This document shows positions 44,860-46,676 of a DNA stretch of 46,676 bases, piece by piece. Under the pieces are notes generated by a model. It was not told the DNA's origin. It was given only the letters and a program-made list of their open reading frames with translations, and did no database searches. The position numbers were made by a program, and so were the translations under genes. Source of the stretch: an uncultured Oceanospirillaceae bacterium (GTDB taxonomy: Bacteria > Pseudomonadota > Gammaproteobacteria > Pseudomonadales > Balneatricaceae); NCBI GenBank assembly GCA_937136055.1, contig CAKZOD010000046.1, positions 1 through 46,676 on the forward strand. Reading direction: 5' to 3'. Positions within the stretch are counted from its first letter, which is position 1. Every line of letters begins with the position of its first letter.

Positions 44860-46201
44860 TAATAGGCTCCTCAATGAGTGATTGAATTAATGTTTCAGCA
44901 ATTTGCTGGGCTTTCATTTCTTGAGACATTTCAGTTTGCTGAATAAAGTTTGCAAAAGATTCATGCCATATTTCAACAGGATGATTGGTTTGGTAAATAG
45001 CCGCTAAAATAAAACTGACTGCTCGCTTTGAGCGTATTCCTAAGCTAGATAATTGAGTGATTTGATGATGATAGAATGCATTTAGATCTTCGCTTTCTAA
45101 ACTTTCATGGGCTATAAAATTCGCTTGTATCCAAGGGGCTATTTGATCAATAAATTTATCTATTGCTCGACGCTTAAATATTTGCTGCTCAATATAACTA
45201 TTTGAACTAAAGCCCCCCACCGAGATATTAGGCGCTATGTTTTGGCTTTGCAGCTTGATACAAGAGAAATCATTATACCCGCGATAGATTATTTCTTTGA
45301 TCAGCGCCTCACCTTGCTCATAGCCAAACCATTTAGCTACTCGCTGTTGATGAGCTTTCAAATGCTTAAAATAATCACGTGCAACAGCCGGATCCCAAAA
45401 ACGGAAAAACTGTGGCTTTTTCTCATCGATAGATATCTTAGTGAAGCGCCTTAAATGATCACAAAGTTGGTCGATATCGATAGAGGTTTTAACAAAAAGT
45501 ATTGCATCACGTTGCCATAGTGATGGAAATTGATCACGGTGAAATTTTGAAATGCGTGAGTTATCTGAGTAATTACTCTCATCCAAACTGACATCTATAA
45601 CGTAAGGAGCAGCAGCTTTTAGTTGCTCTTGAGCTTTACCCTTAAATAAACATTTTACCACTACATCAGTGCGTAGATCTAAATCGAATACTCCGCGCAC
45701 TTGAGTGTAAAGAGTAGCATCCACTAATGCATAAGTTTTCAAAGGGTCGCCATCACTAGAATGTAAGGGCTGAAACAACAGCTCTTTTAACGCATTATCT
45801 ATCCAAGGTTGCTCCCAAAATGGTACATCTTGCTGTTCTTTTAATGGCTCTATCGGGTATTCAGAAGTAATCAGGTACTCGATCCCTTCTTTTTGATTGA
45901 TATCATGCAAAATCGCCGTTTGGGTAAAAGCTATCGGTTGCTCTTCACTCAACTGTTTAGATAAGTTGACAGCTATATCTTGGCGATCTGAATTGTGTTG
46001 TAAATACTCCGTGAATGAGAGCGGCTGCTCTGAATAAAGAAATAAATAATCTTGCTCTCTAAGTGCTTCATTTATTAATTCATCGAGCTGATAATGGGTA
46101 TCAGAATTGATGGCAACAAGCAATTGATAACGATTATCAACACTCTCGCCTTTTTTCATTGCCTCACAGTTTAATAATAGTAAGGACTCAAAAGCGTTCA
46201 T
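44843..46201 (-). CDS. DUF4123 T6SS effector adaptor/chaperone
   Basis: DUF4123 proteins (Tap/TEC, VasW in Vibrio) load a specific effector onto VgrG. In this 452-residue protein the domain spans about residues 157-285: TYALVDATLYTQVRGVFDL, KAAAPYVIDVSL, ILFVKTSIDIDQLCDHLRRF and FFRFWDPAVARDYFKHL. The ~130-residue N-terminal part (MNAFESLLLLNCEAMKKGES on) is not usual for the family and I do not recognise it; the C-terminal ~160 residues are helical. It is the first gene of the cassette and overlaps the effector gene, which indicates coupled translation. The VgrG partner is not in the window. Confidence 0.88.
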   Translation of the reverse strand: MNAFESLLLLNCEAMKKGESVDNRYQLLVAINSDTHYQLDELINEALREQDYLFLYSEQPLSFTEYLQHNSDRQDIAVNLSKQLSEEQPIAFTQTAILHDINQKEGIEYLITSEYPIEPLKEQQDVPFWEQPWIDNALKELLFQPLHSSDGDPLKTYALVDATLYTQVRGVFDLDLRTDVVVKCLFKGKAQEQLKAAAPYVIDVSLDESNYSDNSRISKFHRDQFPSLWQRDAILFVKTSIDIDQLCDHLRRFTKISIDEKKPQFFRFWDPAVARDYFKHLKAHQQRVAKWFGYEQGEALIKEIIYRGYNDFSCIKLQSQNIAPNISVGGFSSNSYIEQQIFKRRAIDKFIDQIAPWIQANFIAHESLESEDLNAFYHHQITQLSSLGIRSKRAVSFILAAIYQTNHPVEIWHESFANFIQQTEMSQEMKAQQIAETLIQSLIEEPINERGD

Positions 46202-46510
46202 TATTGCGCTATTTCCCTATAACAAGCTATTCAAATAGTTTTAGTTTTAATAATCAGACAGAGCGTAGAGCGTATCACTAGATTTTATTAACTCAAGATG
46301 AATATATTTTTAGAGGAAAAATAGGACCTATTCGGATAAACTGATTCTATTCGACATTGATAATTACACTTAAACTGTCCAACTCCGTTAACGGCTTAGA
46401 CCTAAATTGCGCACCCAAAGCTAATTATTGCCGTCATCTAACAGTGTCTTGCTTTAACTCGCCAATCGTCTTTCTCAATACGACAAATTTAGTACATCTT
46501 CGCACAAGCC
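46202..46510. other. Non-coding spacer, T6SS cassette to betI
   Basis: AT-rich and without recognisable genes. It should hold the promoter of the T6SS cassette (minus strand); no convincing boxes were found. Confidence 0.4.
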
Positions 46511-46539
46511 TTGACAGCTTAACGGTAATCCCCTATTTT
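46511..46539 (+). promoter_or_regulatory. Sigma-70 promoter of betI
   Basis: A perfect -35 TTGACA and a -10 TATTTT are separated by 17 bp. The -10 ends 63 bp before the betI start, and the predicted operators lie just downstream. Confidence 0.65.
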
Positions 46540-46541
46540 CA

Positions 46542-46574
46542 TTAAACGATCATTTAATTAAATACTCATTTAAT
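46542..46574 (+). promoter_or_regulatory. Tandem palindromes, probable BetI operator
   Basis: TTAAACGATCATTTAA (one mismatch from a perfect palindrome) and ATTAAAT-ACTC-ATTTAAT (perfect arms) overlap by one base directly after the -10 box. TetR-family BetI is known to repress its own choline-oxidation genes from a site in this position, relieved by choline. The assignment is by position and symmetry. Confidence 0.6.
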
Positions 46575-46602
46575 AAAAAACCTAGCAATCACAGGTCACA
46601 TA

Positions 46603-46676
46603 AATGCCCAAAGTTGGAATGCCAGCGATCAGAAAACCACAGCTTATTGATGCCACAATAGAGGCTATCAATGCGG
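46603..46676 (+). CDS. betI: BetI-like TetR repressor (N-terminus only)
   Basis: The last 74 bases encode MPKVGMPAIRKPQLIDATIE and four more residues, which is the characteristic BetI N-terminus leading into the HTH. An AGGT ribosome site stands just upstream. BetI represses choline uptake and oxidation genes until choline is present. The rest of the gene, and any betB/betA following it, are beyond the window. Confidence 0.85.

Overview
The window reads as chromosomal DNA of a marine, Oceanospirillales-like gammaproteobacterium. The evidence is the recA / alaS-lysC-csrA-tRNA-Ser order shared with Pseudomonas and relatives, a sigma-54-type flagellar promoter, trpGDC without trpE, and genes for using glycine betaine and sarcosine. 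The genus cannot be fixed from the sequence alone.

Layout. 1-3625: flagellar rod/hook operon flgB-flgC-flgD-flgE (minus strand, flgE cut by the window edge) behind a -24/-12 promoter. 4095-4913: tRNA-Ser(GCU) followed by three ~227-bp tandem repeats, each starting with a copy of the last 19 nt of the tRNA and carrying its own terminator. 4989-11122: csrA, lysC, alaS and recA with a LexA box; recX is not found in the alaS-recA gap. 11343-17778: hemerythrin-like protein, Gate-domain membrane protein, Lrp/AsnC regulator, OsmC-like protein, trpC-trpD-trpG and a beta-carbonic anhydrase. 18053-26481: glycine betaine to glycine block, with heterotetrameric sarcosine oxidase soxBDAG and the Rieske monooxygenase pair gbcA/gbcB, which are divergent. 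26885-34899: a Cache-PAS-GGDEF-EAL protein, a MocR-type regulator, a 3-hydroxyisobutyrate-dehydrogenase-like enzyme, an enolase-superfamily enzyme and a GMC oxidoreductase. A betI-like repressor gene starts at 46603, with a promoter and two palindromes in front of it, so choline/betaine metabolism continues beyond the window.

35500-46201 is the most unusual part: a type VI secretion auxiliary cassette on the minus strand. It has a DUF4123 adaptor, a VasX-like putative pore-forming effector of about 1027 residues, then four paralogous two-TM proteins of about 416 residues that are probably immunity proteins. Between and after these lie three decayed pieces of the same effector. In transcription order the array is E-I-e-I-e-I-I-e. 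Two of the remnants have lost the effector's hydrophobic core but all retain parts of the extreme C-terminal region. The four probable immunity proteins are nearly identical over the cytoplasmic part and divergent over the membrane part. This suggests repeated duplication of effector-immunity pairs, loss of the extra effectors, retention of immunity, and gene conversion or selection on the membrane domain. No vgrG, hcp, PAAR or T6SS structural gene is inside the window.

Two copies of a ~265-bp highly structured repeat (16845-17108 and, inverted, 34997-35266) and a 71-bp palindromic insertion inside one effector remnant (40202-40272) are further signs of small mobile sequences.
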